From positions 248,001 through 312,000 of the forward strand of contig NZ_JANRMI010000004.1 of NCBI RefSeq assembly GCF_029531655.1: a DNA stretch of 64,000 bases. Reading direction: 5' to 3'. A program made the translations under genes and the position numbers. This document shows positions 19,011-26,677 of this stretch, one piece after another (position 1 is the first letter of the stretch; each line of letters begins with the position of its first letter). The stretch comes from Bdellovibrio svalbardensis. GTDB taxonomy: Bacteria; Bdellovibrionota; Bdellovibrionia; Bdellovibrionales; Bdellovibrionaceae. Under the pieces are notes generated by a model. It had not been told where the DNA came from. It searched no databases and saw only the letters and a list, made by a program, of their open reading frames with translations.

Positions 19011-20158
19011 GGCTTTAGGTACTCATCCAAAGCAGCAACCACACGCTGAGTTGCGCCCTTATCACCAAGATAAGAACGAAGCTCGCCCAGGTCTGATTTA
19101 ATTTTGGAATAGTAAGCGGGATCCACTATATAGCGTTCCAACAAAGCCGCGATTTTCTCTGGAGTGACTTCGCTCTGGAATCTTTCCGGAACCGCTTCGC
19201 GATTCAAGATCAAATTCACCAAACCAAAATATTTGGTTCCACGAACGACAAGCTTCGCAAAAACGCCCGTGAGCCATTTCATCTTGTACATGATAACCAT
19301 CGGTTTCTTCAGCAACCCCACTTGAAGGGTGGCAGTGCCCGAAGCGACCAACATCATGTCCACCAAGTGGATCATACGGAAGGGCTCGTCTTTAAGAAGA
19401 ATATAAGGCAAGCGGAAGTCTTCGAGATAGTCCTGCATTTGCTCTTTGCTAAAGGTCGGTGCCGTCAGAATCACAACTTTCAAATTAGGATATTTCTTGG
19501 CAAGAATTCTTGCCGCATCCAATTGAATCTGAAAATGCTGTTTGAGTTCCAAACGACGACTGCCCGGCATCAAGCCCAAAACAATTTCATCATCCCGGAT
19601 ACCGCATTGATTGCGATGGGTCTTTAGATAAGCCTCATCGTCGATCAAACGCTCATCCAATTCGTCTAACAAGGGATGTCCCACGAAATCACAGGGAACC
19701 CCGTGCTCCTCATAGAAAGGCACCTCAAAGGGAAAAAGAACGAAAACTTTTTTGCAGTATTTTTTGATCGTCTTAACACGGCCCTTACGCCATGCCCAGA
19801 CTTGTGGGGAAATATAATAAACAACCGGAATGCCCAACGCATGAAGCTTCTTCGCCAACATTAAATTGAACTCAGGGTAATCCATTACTACTGCCACTTT
19901 AGGGCGGCGCTTTTCAGCTTCCGCCACCAAATTGTCAAATACGCCTTTAAGAAGGCTGAAGTGATTGATGATCTCTGCCGCGCCAACTACAGCCATCTCT
20001 TCGGATTTACCAAGACGTTCAAATCCCAGATTTTCCATTTCCTGACTGCCAACACCGAAAGCATGGACTTTACGCCCCTGCTTCTTCCATGTTTCAAGAA
20101 TACGCTGAGCATAGGTAACACTGGATGCTTCAGCTGCGACAAATAAAACCTGATCCAT
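19007..20158 (-). CDS. lpxB: Lipid-A-disaccharide synthase LpxB
   Basis: The 383-residue GT19 enzyme begins MDQVLFVAAEASSVTYAQRIL and contains VVMDYPEFNLMLAKKLH, YYISPQVWAWRKGRVKTI and LGLMPGSRRLELKQHF, all LpxB signatures. It joins UDP-diacyl-sugar and its lipid X-type partner to make the beta-1,6 disaccharide of lipid A at the inner membrane. GAGGA precedes the ATG at a good distance. It lies 13 bases after the Gfo/Idh/MocA gene and overlaps lpxK by four bases. Confidence 0.96.
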   Translation of the reverse strand: MDQVLFVAAEASSVTYAQRILETWKKQGRKVHAFGVGSQEMENLGFERLGKSEEMAVVGAAEIINHFSLLKGVFDNLVAEAEKRRPKVAVVMDYPEFNLMLAKKLHALGIPVVYYISPQVWAWRKGRVKTIKKYCKKVFVLFPFEVPFYEEHGVPCDFVGHPLLDELDERLIDDEAYLKTHRNQCGIRDDEIVLGLMPGSRRLELKQHFQIQLDAARILAKKYPNLKVVILTAPTFSKEQMQDYLEDFRLPYILLKDEPFRMIHLVDMMLVASGTATLQVGLLKKPMVIMYKMKWLTGVFAKLVVRGTKYFGLVNLILNREAVPERFQSEVTPEKIAALLERYIVDPAYYSKIKSDLGELRSYLGDKGATQRVVAALDEYLKP

Positions 20159-20171
20159 GAATCCTCATTTT

Positions 20172-21116
20172 CTAAACCGACGAAGCCGGCGTACAGACCA
20201 AATTCTGAACTTGCTCGATGGCTTTAAGAGCCTTGAGACCATCCAAACCCGTTACAACAGGAGTCGTGTTATTCAATACGCAATCAACAAAGGCGTCTGT
20301 TTCCTTTTGAAGTGCGTCTTCTTTGTTGACGGTCCACTTCGTCACTTTCGTGAGATTGTCTGGAGTGCCATCACCTTTTTCAACTTTTTCGATTTCATGA
20401 ATGCCAGTATTGCCGAAGATCGTGCAATCATCCTGAACAATGCGAACAGATCTTGTTGGTGTTGTCGCCACGCGAGACACCGTGATGATTCCTTGCACAC
20501 CGTTTTTCATTTTGAAAGAGGCAGAACAAGTATCCAACTCTTTGGACACCAACATAGTGCCCGAGGCGATCATGGAGTCGATTTCACTGCCACTCAACCA
20601 GAATAGCAAATCCATATCATGAATCATCAAATCATGGAGAACGCTGACATCCGCACCACGAGTTTTGTAAGGCGCAGTACGCACCAACTCAATGGTCTTT
20701 GGATTCTTAATATGTTTTTTAATTTCATTTACAGAAGGGTTGAATCTTTCGATATGCCCCACCGCAAGTTTCAAATTGTTTTTTGCAGCCAAAGCGACAA
20801 GTTCCTCGGCTTGAGGGACTGTCGCTGTAATTGGCTTTTCAACGTTCACATGAACGCCATTTTGCAAAAACATCTTAGCCACTTCAAAGTGGCTAAGAGT
20901 GCTGGCTGCGATTGTCACCAGATCCACTTGACCGATAAGATCCTGCGGACGATGGAAACTTTTAACACCCAACTCGGCCGCTACTTTATCAGCTTGCGCA
21001 GGGAAGGCATCACAAACACCCACCAGCTCCACATTCGGATTATTTTTATATTTCTGAGCATGGAAAGTACCCAGATAACCTACACCGATAACCGCGCCGC
21101 GAAGTTTTTTACTCAT
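20172..21116 (-). CDS. Gfo/Idh/MocA-family dehydrogenase, candidate UDP-GlcNAc 3-dehydrogenase (GnnA-like)
   Basis: I start at the ATG at 21116 (MSKKLRGAVIGVGYLG), giving 314 residues and an 8-base overlap with lpxA. The N-terminal Rossmann motif GVGYLG, the catalytic EKPITATVPQAEEL segment (Glu-Lys-Pro) and HDLMIHDMDLLFWLSG place it in the Gfo/Idh/MocA family. The position between lpxA and lpxB matches GnnA of bacteria whose lipid A contains 2,3-diamino-glucose: GnnA oxidises UDP-GlcNAc at C3 before GnnB transaminates it. B. bacteriovorus lipid A is reported to have this sugar. No GnnB-type aminotransferase is in the window, so the assignment is inference. The C terminus is encoded by palindromic repeat copy E. 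Confidence 0.8.
   Translation of the reverse strand: MSKKLRGAVIGVGYLGTFHAQKYKNNPNVELVGVCDAFPAQADKVAAELGVKSFHRPQDLIGQVDLVTIAASTLSHFEVAKMFLQNGVHVNVEKPITATVPQAEELVALAAKNNLKLAVGHIERFNPSVNEIKKHIKNPKTIELVRTAPYKTRGADVSVLHDLMIHDMDLLFWLSGSEIDSMIASGTMLVSKELDTCSASFKMKNGVQGIITVSRVATTPTRSVRIVQDDCTIFGNTGIHEIEKVEKGDGTPDNLTKVTKWTVNKEDALQKETDAFVDCVLNNTTPVVTGLDGLKALKAIEQVQNLVCTPASSV
20174..20198 (+). repeat. Short palindromic repeat, copy E (in the 3' coding end of the lpx-operon dehydrogenase)
   Basis: ACCGACGAAGCCGGCGT followed by ACAGAC matches the core and tail of copies A-D with a divergent 5' flank. It lies antisense to the gene and encodes its last residues (CTPASSV) and part of the stop. Confidence 0.55.
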
Positions 21117-21933
21117 CGTCTTGCCAGCCTTTAGGACTTCTGTCGATTGCAAGTCCACGTTTCGTCGTTTTCATAAAGTTAATGAAATAGATAATGTTTT
21201 CGCTCATCACGCACTCTTGCTCAACGCGCGCAATGCCTTCTTCAACAGTGTGCGAACCCAAGATCATGATACGGATGGCTTTATGAACATTGGAAACCTC
21301 TTCACGAGAGAATCCTTTACGTGAAAGACCAATCTTATTGGTCGCACGAGCCATTGCATAGTTCCCTTGAGCGCGGCAGAACGGCAGAATGTCTTTATTA
21401 ACAACTGCTGAGCCCGCAACAAAAGCACCACGCCCAACACGCACAAATTGATTGAAGGCACTCACCCCACCAATCGTCACGCCGTCATCAATAATACAGT
21501 GACCACCCAAATGAGAGTCATTGGCGATGATGACGTTGTTACCAACTTTACAGTCATGACCAATATGCGTGTAAGCCATAAAGTAACCGTTGTTACCAAT
21601 TTCGGTCTTTTTATCATGCTTACTTGTCGCCAAATTCACAGTGGAAAACTCACGGAAGGTATTATTGTTGCCAATAATCAAAGAGGTCGGTTCGCCCTTA
21701 TAAGAAATATCCTGAGGAGCGCCGCCGATAACTGCACCGGGACTGAAATGATTGTTTTCGCCAATTTCCAAGATACCGTGGCGACTTCCCAAGGTCACAT
21801 GACCTTCTACAAACGTGCCTTTACCAATTTTAACTTTACCTTGAATCAAGCAATAAGGTCCGATTTCCACATCGTCCGCGATCTCTACATCGGCTGAAAT
21901 AACACTGCTTGGATGAATTTTATAATTTGCCAT
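21109..21933 (-). CDS. lpxA: Acyl-[ACP]--UDP-sugar O/N-acyltransferase LpxA
   Basis: The 274-residue left-handed beta-helix protein has hexapeptide repeats from residue 5 on and the catalytic His in THIGHDCKVGNN. The acyl-chain region is GGVSAFNQFVRVGRGAFVAG, and the conserved QGNYAMARATNKIGLSRKGF turn leads into the C-terminal helical domain. LpxA starts lipid A synthesis by transferring a 3-hydroxyacyl chain to the C3 position. With a GnnA-like gene next to it, it may use the 3-amino sugar and make an amide. A terminator hairpin separates it from the upstream skp gene, so the lpx operon probably has its own promoter around 21940-21995. Confidence 0.95.
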   Translation of the reverse strand: MANYKIHPSSVISADVEIADDVEIGPYCLIQGKVKIGKGTFVEGHVTLGSRHGILEIGENNHFSPGAVIGGAPQDISYKGEPTSLIIGNNNTFREFSTVNLATSKHDKKTEIGNNGYFMAYTHIGHDCKVGNNVIIANDSHLGGHCIIDDGVTIGGVSAFNQFVRVGRGAFVAGSAVVNKDILPFCRAQGNYAMARATNKIGLSRKGFSREEVSNVHKAIRIMILGSHTVEEGIARVEQECVMSENIIYFINFMKTTKRGLAIDRSPKGWQDDE

Positions 21934-21960
21934 AATCTGTCCTAAGTACGTTTAAATTTA

Positions 21961-21985
21961 AAAAGGGCCTTCGTGAGGCCCTTTT
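21961..21985 (-). terminator. Rho-independent terminator between skp and lpxA
   Basis: AAAAGGGCCT / AGGCCCTTTT form a roughly 9-bp stem with a short TCGTG-type loop; read on the minus strand it is followed by a T-rich tract. It lies 11 bases after the distal skp gene and would end the bamA-skp-skp transcript. Confidence 0.8.
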
Positions 21986-21995
21986 ATCTCTCTAA

Positions 21996-22496
21996 CTATT
22001 TTTCTTTCTCGTAGGCCTTAATCACTTCGTCTGTCAGATCACTTTCAGGCGTTGCGAACAAGATCGCTTGATTATTTTCCATAATCAGCGAGTAACCTTT
22101 TTCTTTAGCGATCTTAGCGATCACTTTTTTCATTTTCTCAAGAATTGGAGCAGTTAGGTCTCTTTCCTTTTTTTGGATTTCAACTTGGCTTTTTCCAACC
22201 ACATCGCGGTATTTCAGCATCTCTTCTTGGAACTCAGCTTGTTTTTTACCAAGAGCTTCTTCTGAAAGAACAGACTTTTTCTTTTCCAAGTCCTCGCCCA
22301 TTTTTTTCAAATCGGCTTCTTTCTTCTCAAGTTCTTTTTTCTTTTTGCTAAAATCGCCTTCAAGTTCCGCTTTTGCCTTTTTACCAGCAGAAGTAGATTG
22401 AATAGCTTTTTGCATATCTACGAAACCAACTTTTGTCTCTGCATGTGCTGCGGCTGCCATCAATAGAGCACTCAACACCACGACCATTTTTTTCAT
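21996..22496 (-). CDS. Skp/OmpH-family periplasmic chaperone (distal copy)
   Basis: The ATG at 22496 (MKKMVVVLSALLMAAAAHA signal peptide) is preceded by AAGGAG at 6 bases, which decides the start over an upstream TTG. The mature protein is a Lys/Glu-rich coiled coil (about residues 45-115) between two small beta segments (KVGFVDMQKAIQ near the start, YSLIMENNQAILFATPESDLT near the end), the Skp tentacle layout. Skp holds unfolded outer-membrane proteins in the periplasm on the way to BamA. It is a close paralog of the neighbouring gene (22622-23122) and ends at a terminator. Confidence 0.88.
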   Translation of the reverse strand: MKKMVVVLSALLMAAAAHAETKVGFVDMQKAIQSTSAGKKAKAELEGDFSKKKKELEKKEADLKKMGEDLEKKKSVLSEEALGKKQAEFQEEMLKYRDVVGKSQVEIQKKERDLTAPILEKMKKVIAKIAKEKGYSLIMENNQAILFATPESDLTDEVIKAYEKEK

Positions 22497-22621
22497 TGTA
22501 TACTCCTTCAAAATCTTTAAATCCGACTAGGTAATTGTGCCAGCTTCCGCCTGCAAAAGGAAACGATAATTTCGTTCCCCAGAGCGCGCGAATCACAGAC
22601 CTGTGGTCGAAAAGCTACGCT

Positions 22622-23122
22622 CTATTTATCTTTTTCGAACGCTTTGATTACTGCATCCGTCAAATCAATCTCAGGTGTTGCAAAAAGAACTCCCTGTGTG
22701 TTTTGCAAGACAAGTGTATAGCCCTGATCTTTAGAAACTTTTGCGATAGTTTTTTGCATCTTCTCCAAAATAGGAGCCGTCAATTCTTGCTGTCTTTTTT
22801 GAATTTCAGACTGACTCTTAGCCACTTCGTCTCTGAATTTCATCATCTCACTCTGGAATTCCATCTGTTTCGTGCGCAATGCTTCTTCAGACAAAACAGT
22901 CTTCTTCTTCTCAAAGTCTTCATTCATCTTCTTCAAGTCAGCTTCTTTTTTCTCAAGCTCTTTCTTCTTCACATTAAACTGACCCTCAAGTTCAGCCTTA
23001 GCCTTTTTACCAGCCGAAGTAGCCTGAATAGCCTTAGGAACATCCACAAACCCAATTTTAGACTCAGCCTTAGCCACAACCGTTGCCAAAACCACACACA
23101 AAAAAAGCAAACCCTTATTCAT
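22622..23122 (-). CDS. Skp/OmpH-family periplasmic chaperone (proximal copy)
   Basis: The 166-residue protein starts with MNKGLLFLCVVLATVVAKA, followed by ESKIGFVDVPKAIQATSAGK, a long charged coiled coil and the C-terminal YTLVLQNTQGVLFATPEIDLT segment. It is alignable without gaps over nearly its whole length with the distal copy, so the pair arose by tandem duplication. In the family it is a soluble trimeric periplasmic chaperone for beta-barrel precursors. It lies between bamA and the other skp gene, separated from bamA by the 125-nt structured repeat at 23187-23311. Confidence 0.88.
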   Translation of the reverse strand: MNKGLLFLCVVLATVVAKAESKIGFVDVPKAIQATSAGKKAKAELEGQFNVKKKELEKKEADLKKMNEDFEKKKTVLSEEALRTKQMEFQSEMMKFRDEVAKSQSEIQKRQQELTAPILEKMQKTIAKVSKDQGYTLVLQNTQGVLFATPEIDLTDAVIKAFEKDK

Positions 23123-23186
23123 AAAAAAATCCCCTTAAATATAAAAAACAAATCTACTAAACCCGCCTCATACCCCACAAAACCAA

Positions 23187-23311
23187 GGACCGGTCAAAAA
23201 GGTCCGATCGCAAGGCGGAGGGTTTTTCGCGAAACGCAGGCGTGGCAGCGCCACGTCGGAGTGAAGCGAAAGGCCCGACAACGCAGTCGAGCGGGCCTTT
23301 TTCACCGGTCC
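23187..23311 (-). repeat. 125-nt structured intergenic repeat, copy 1 (after bamA)
   Basis: The outer arms GGACCGGT-C-AAAAAGG (23187-23202) and CCTTTTTCACCGGTCC (23296-23311) pair with a single mismatch. An inner hairpin CGTGGC-AGC-GCCACG and an intermediate stem GGGTTTTTCGC / GCGAAAGGCCC (two G-U pairs) nest inside. It starts two bases after the bamA stop codon. The second copy at 25874-25998 is exactly as long and keeps the same stems with changed bases. The U-rich 3' arm could act as a terminator. Confidence 0.85.
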
Positions 23312-23313
23312 GC

Positions 23314-25758
23314 TTAGAAGCTAGGCCCGATGGAGAATTCGAAGACTGTGGCATCATGATACAAAGGATCACGATTCAAAGGGAAGCCCCACTCGAAACG
23401 CAACACCCCAATTGGTGAATACCAACGGATACCAAAACCCACATCGGCAAAGAAATTATCTGACGTCAAAACATCATCTGCCGCACCGATATCGAAGAAT
23501 CCCGCACCATAAATCTGCGCATCTTTAACCAATGGGAATTGCAGCTCTGTTTGATACAAGGCTTGTTGAGTACCGCCGTAGAAACGCATGGCTTGCTGAG
23601 TTGCTGATGGTTCTGGCACCGGCCCACCAACATGCGCTGGATCCGTCAGCTCATTATGAATCTTCTTAGAGAACTTCATTTTACCAACGCGGTACGAACG
23701 ATAACCCCTCAACGAGTAAGGTCCACCAAGTAGATACAATTCATTGAATGGCACATCTTCCCCGCCAATGCTGGCAATCTTCGCGTACTGAAGTGAATTT
23801 CTCCAAGTAACATCCCAGAAGATGTTTTTAAAGAAACGGAAAGTTCCGTTCATGCGATTGTATTTGATAGTCCCAGCAAGACCTGCGTACTCATAAGAAG
23901 CACTCGCGAAGATACCTTTTGTCGGAGAAAAACGATCATTTCTTGTGTCATACTCAAGAGTGCCTGTGACCGAAGCCGTTTCACCGGAAGCTGTCGACAA
24001 TGGGAACAAGTCCTGATCCGTAATTACTTTTCCAGAAGAATCATAGGTCGGATCCAATTCAGACTTATCATATTTCAAGCGCAAATAACCGCGTGTGTTT
24101 TCCGCCACCGGGTGACCAAAACGAACAGCCGCACCAGTGTGAGCCTCTTCGTAGTCAAGACGTGCGGAGTTGGCACTGCGATACACATCGGCACCGGCTG
24201 ACCAGAGAGTGTCATTCACGTAAGGCTCGGTGAAAGACAAACTGTAGTAACTACCTGTACCACTCAGATTCAAAGAGGCACCAAGGTTTTGACCTTTACC
24301 CAAGAAGTTTGACTGATTCACAGATCCTTGAAGAGTAAAACCTTGTGAGGTTCCGTAACCAGCACCCAATTGGATTTGCCCGGTATTACGCTCCTTCACA
24401 TTGATATCCACGTTCATGATCTCATTGTGCACAGGGTCGACTGACGTCTTAAAGTTCACTTCCTCAAAGAAGCCCAGACGTTGAATATTTTCCAATGATT
24501 GACGACGACGAGTCTCATTATAGAGCTCCCCTTCATGAACTTTCAATTCACGACGTACAACCTTGTCACGAGTCTTGGAGTTACCGATCACATTGAATTT
24601 GCCGAAGTAAACTTTTGAACCCTTGTCGAATTCAAACACCAAATCCACTTTGCGCTCTTTATCATTGAAGCGCGTACGTGGAATAACGTTGGCATAAGCA
24701 TATCCCAAATCGCCGTACTTCGCTGTCAACTCACTGATATCCTTTTGCAAGACATCGTAAGCAAAGACACCGTTTTTATCGATTTGAATGGCAGAATAAA
24801 GCTCCTCTTTCGGGAACAAAATATCACCGGCGAAGTCAACATCCCCTACAGAGTACTGCTCACCTTCTTCGATATGGATGGTGATATAAATATTCTTTTT
24901 ATCAGGAGTCACCGTCACCTGTGGACGGTCCACTTTCGCCTGAACATACCCTTGATTGTAGTAAGCGAAACGCAAGATTTGAACATCGCGCTCAAACATC
25001 TCTTGCTTGTATTGGCCAGAGCCGCTCATTGCAGAAAAGAATCCACCCTCTTGCGTGAGCATTTTTGTTTTCAACTCGCGCTCTGTCAGATGCTTATTAC
25101 CGAGGAAAGTGATCTTTTTCACTTTCACTTTATCATTCTCACGGACTTTGAAGATTAAGCGAACAGTTTCATCTTTCGTGATGATTTCCACTTCCGCTTC
25201 AACTTTAGCCAGGAAGAAACCTTTGTCTTCATAAAGCTTTTGAACTTTCTCAACCGCCTCTTTAATCTTTGGCATATTGAGAAGCTGATAAGGCTTAATC
25301 CCTGCGGCTTCAGCAATATCATCAGATTTAATTTCGTTATTACCTTCGTAAGCAATCTCTGCAATCGAAGGTTTTTCCAGAACCTTGTAAGTCAAAGACA
25401 CATCTTTGCCCGCAACAGAACGATCTACTTCAATATCATTGAAGTAGCCCAGCTTGAAAAGAGCTTCAACATCCTCACGAATATGCTTCGCGGAATACTC
25501 TTCATTCACTTTGGAAGTGAGCTTCGCGACGATCGCGTCTTTTTCAATTTTGCGATTGCCAGTGATCTCAATGTTTTTGATGGTCAAACCAGAAGGAAGA
25601 TTGGAAGTATCCACAACCTCTGATGGTTTCTTTTGGGATGATTTCTTCGCCTTAGGCGCCGCTAAAAGCGGCGAAGTCGAAGTAACTATAAGCAGAGCAC
25701 AAAGAAGCTTAAACAAAGTTCGAATTCCCCAACATGTTGTTTTTTTCGAAAAACCCAA
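23314..25758 (-). CDS. bamA: Outer membrane protein assembly factor BamA
   Basis: The 814-residue Omp85 protein has a signal peptide (LFKLLCALLIVTSTSPLLAA), five POTRA domains (about residues 55-415; the first begins GLTIKNIEITGNRKIEKDAI) and a C-terminal 16-strand barrel. The barrel holds the conserved LYLLGGPYSLRGYR segment (the RGY-type lid motif) and ends in a phenylalanine (IGPSF). BamA folds and inserts beta-barrel proteins into the outer membrane. The start is a TTG at 25758; an in-frame TTG about 14 codons on, preceded by GGGGA, is an equally plausible start and would still leave a good signal peptide. It follows lolD after the second structured repeat. Confidence 0.95.
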   Translation of the reverse strand: MGFSKKTTCWGIRTLFKLLCALLIVTSTSPLLAAPKAKKSSQKKPSEVVDTSNLPSGLTIKNIEITGNRKIEKDAIVAKLTSKVNEEYSAKHIREDVEALFKLGYFNDIEVDRSVAGKDVSLTYKVLEKPSIAEIAYEGNNEIKSDDIAEAAGIKPYQLLNMPKIKEAVEKVQKLYEDKGFFLAKVEAEVEIITKDETVRLIFKVRENDKVKVKKITFLGNKHLTERELKTKMLTQEGGFFSAMSGSGQYKQEMFERDVQILRFAYYNQGYVQAKVDRPQVTVTPDKKNIYITIHIEEGEQYSVGDVDFAGDILFPKEELYSAIQIDKNGVFAYDVLQKDISELTAKYGDLGYAYANVIPRTRFNDKERKVDLVFEFDKGSKVYFGKFNVIGNSKTRDKVVRRELKVHEGELYNETRRRQSLENIQRLGFFEEVNFKTSVDPVHNEIMNVDINVKERNTGQIQLGAGYGTSQGFTLQGSVNQSNFLGKGQNLGASLNLSGTGSYYSLSFTEPYVNDTLWSAGADVYRSANSARLDYEEAHTGAAVRFGHPVAENTRGYLRLKYDKSELDPTYDSSGKVITDQDLFPLSTASGETASVTGTLEYDTRNDRFSPTKGIFASASYEYAGLAGTIKYNRMNGTFRFFKNIFWDVTWRNSLQYAKIASIGGEDVPFNELYLLGGPYSLRGYRSYRVGKMKFSKKIHNELTDPAHVGGPVPEPSATQQAMRFYGGTQQALYQTELQFPLVKDAQIYGAGFFDIGAADDVLTSDNFFADVGFGIRWYSPIGVLRFEWGFPLNRDPLYHDATVFEFSIGPSF

Positions 25759-25873
25759 AGGTTTTCCATACTTACAATTTATTTGAGGAATCGTAGCCTA
25801 AGACCAAGGTCCTGTCAAATAGGAGCGCTGCAACTTAATTTCCAGAACGACCGAACAGACCCACTTAGATCTT

Positions 25874-25998
25874 AAACCGTTCAAAAAGGGTCAGATGCAA
25901 GGCGGAGGTAGTTTTGTGAAATGTAGGCGTAGCAGCGCTACGCCGGAATGGAAGAAAACTGCCGACAACGCAGTCAGCTGATCCTTTTTCAACGGTTT
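25874..25998 (-). repeat. 125-nt structured intergenic repeat, copy 2 (after lolD)
   Basis: The outer arms AAACCGTT-C-AAAAAGG (25874-25889) and CCTTTTTCAACGGTTT (25983-25998) pair with the same single mismatch as copy 1. The inner hairpin is CGTAGC-AGC-GCTACG and the middle stem GGTAGTTTT / AAAACTGCC. Base changes relative to copy 1 are compensated on the opposite strand. The arm overlaps the lolD stop codon by two bases. Confidence 0.85.
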
Positions 25999-26677
25999 AG
26001 ACCCATTGACCGTCTTTCATTCGGTAGACCTTCGGAAATCTAGTGGCAAAAGTAAGATCGTGAGTGACGATGACGATGGCCAATTTTAGCTCTTCCTTGA
26101 GTCTGAAAAAGAGTTCTTGGATTTTTCCGCTGGTCTGAGAATCCAGGTTCCCCGTAGGCTCGTCAGCAAAGAGGATTTTAGGACTGCGGACTAATGCGCG
26201 AGCAATAGCGACACGCTGCAACTCGCCGCCTGACAGCTCATTCGCGTAATGCTGGGCGCGCTCAGCCAGCCCCATAAATTCCAAAAGATGCAAAGCTTTT
26301 TCTTTTGCAATCTTTGGTGACTCCCCTGCCACGCGACAAGGAATCATGACATTTTCAAGGGCCGTGAACTCACTCAAGAGATGATGAAATTGAAAGACGA
26401 AACCCATTTCCGAGTTTCTAAATTTTGACAGTTCTTCGTCACTCATCGCCAACAAGTCACGTCCTTCACAGGTCAATTGCCCGCGAGTGGGACGATCCAG
26501 AGTCCCCATAATTTGCAACAAGGTGCTCTTGCCGGCGCCTGAAGAACCCAAAATCGCCAAAGCCTCGCCCTCTTTAATTTCCAGGCTCACTCCGCGCAAA
26601 ATCTCGAGTTCACCCTTCGCATGAGAGTAGGATTTATGAATGTCTGTGGCTTTCATGAAAACATTTGCATCACTCAT
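25997..26677 (-). CDS. lolD: Lipoprotein-release ABC transporter ATPase LolD
   Basis: The 226-residue ABC ATPase has Walker A GSSGAGKS, Q-loop FQFHHLL, signature LSGGELQRVAIARAL and Walker B ILFADEPTGNLD. The FQFHHLL sequence and the adjacency to a LolC/E permease identify LolD rather than a general MacB-type ATPase. LolCDE extracts outer-membrane lipoproteins from the inner membrane and hands them to LolA. The start overlaps the permease gene by eight bases. The stop codon lies in the arm of the structured repeat. Confidence 0.93.
   Translation of the reverse strand: MSDANVFMKATDIHKSYSHAKGELEILRGVSLEIKEGEALAILGSSGAGKSTLLQIMGTLDRPTRGQLTCEGRDLLAMSDEELSKFRNSEMGFVFQFHHLLSEFTALENVMIPCRVAGESPKIAKEKALHLLEFMGLAERAQHYANELSGGELQRVAIARALVRSPKILFADEPTGNLDSQTSGKIQELFFRLKEELKLAIVIVTHDLTFATRFPKVYRMKDGQWV

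Noticed and set aside
22497-22511. TTG start for the distal skp gene
   Set aside because: AAGGAG lies directly before the ATG at 22496, and the TTG itself overlaps that ribosome site.
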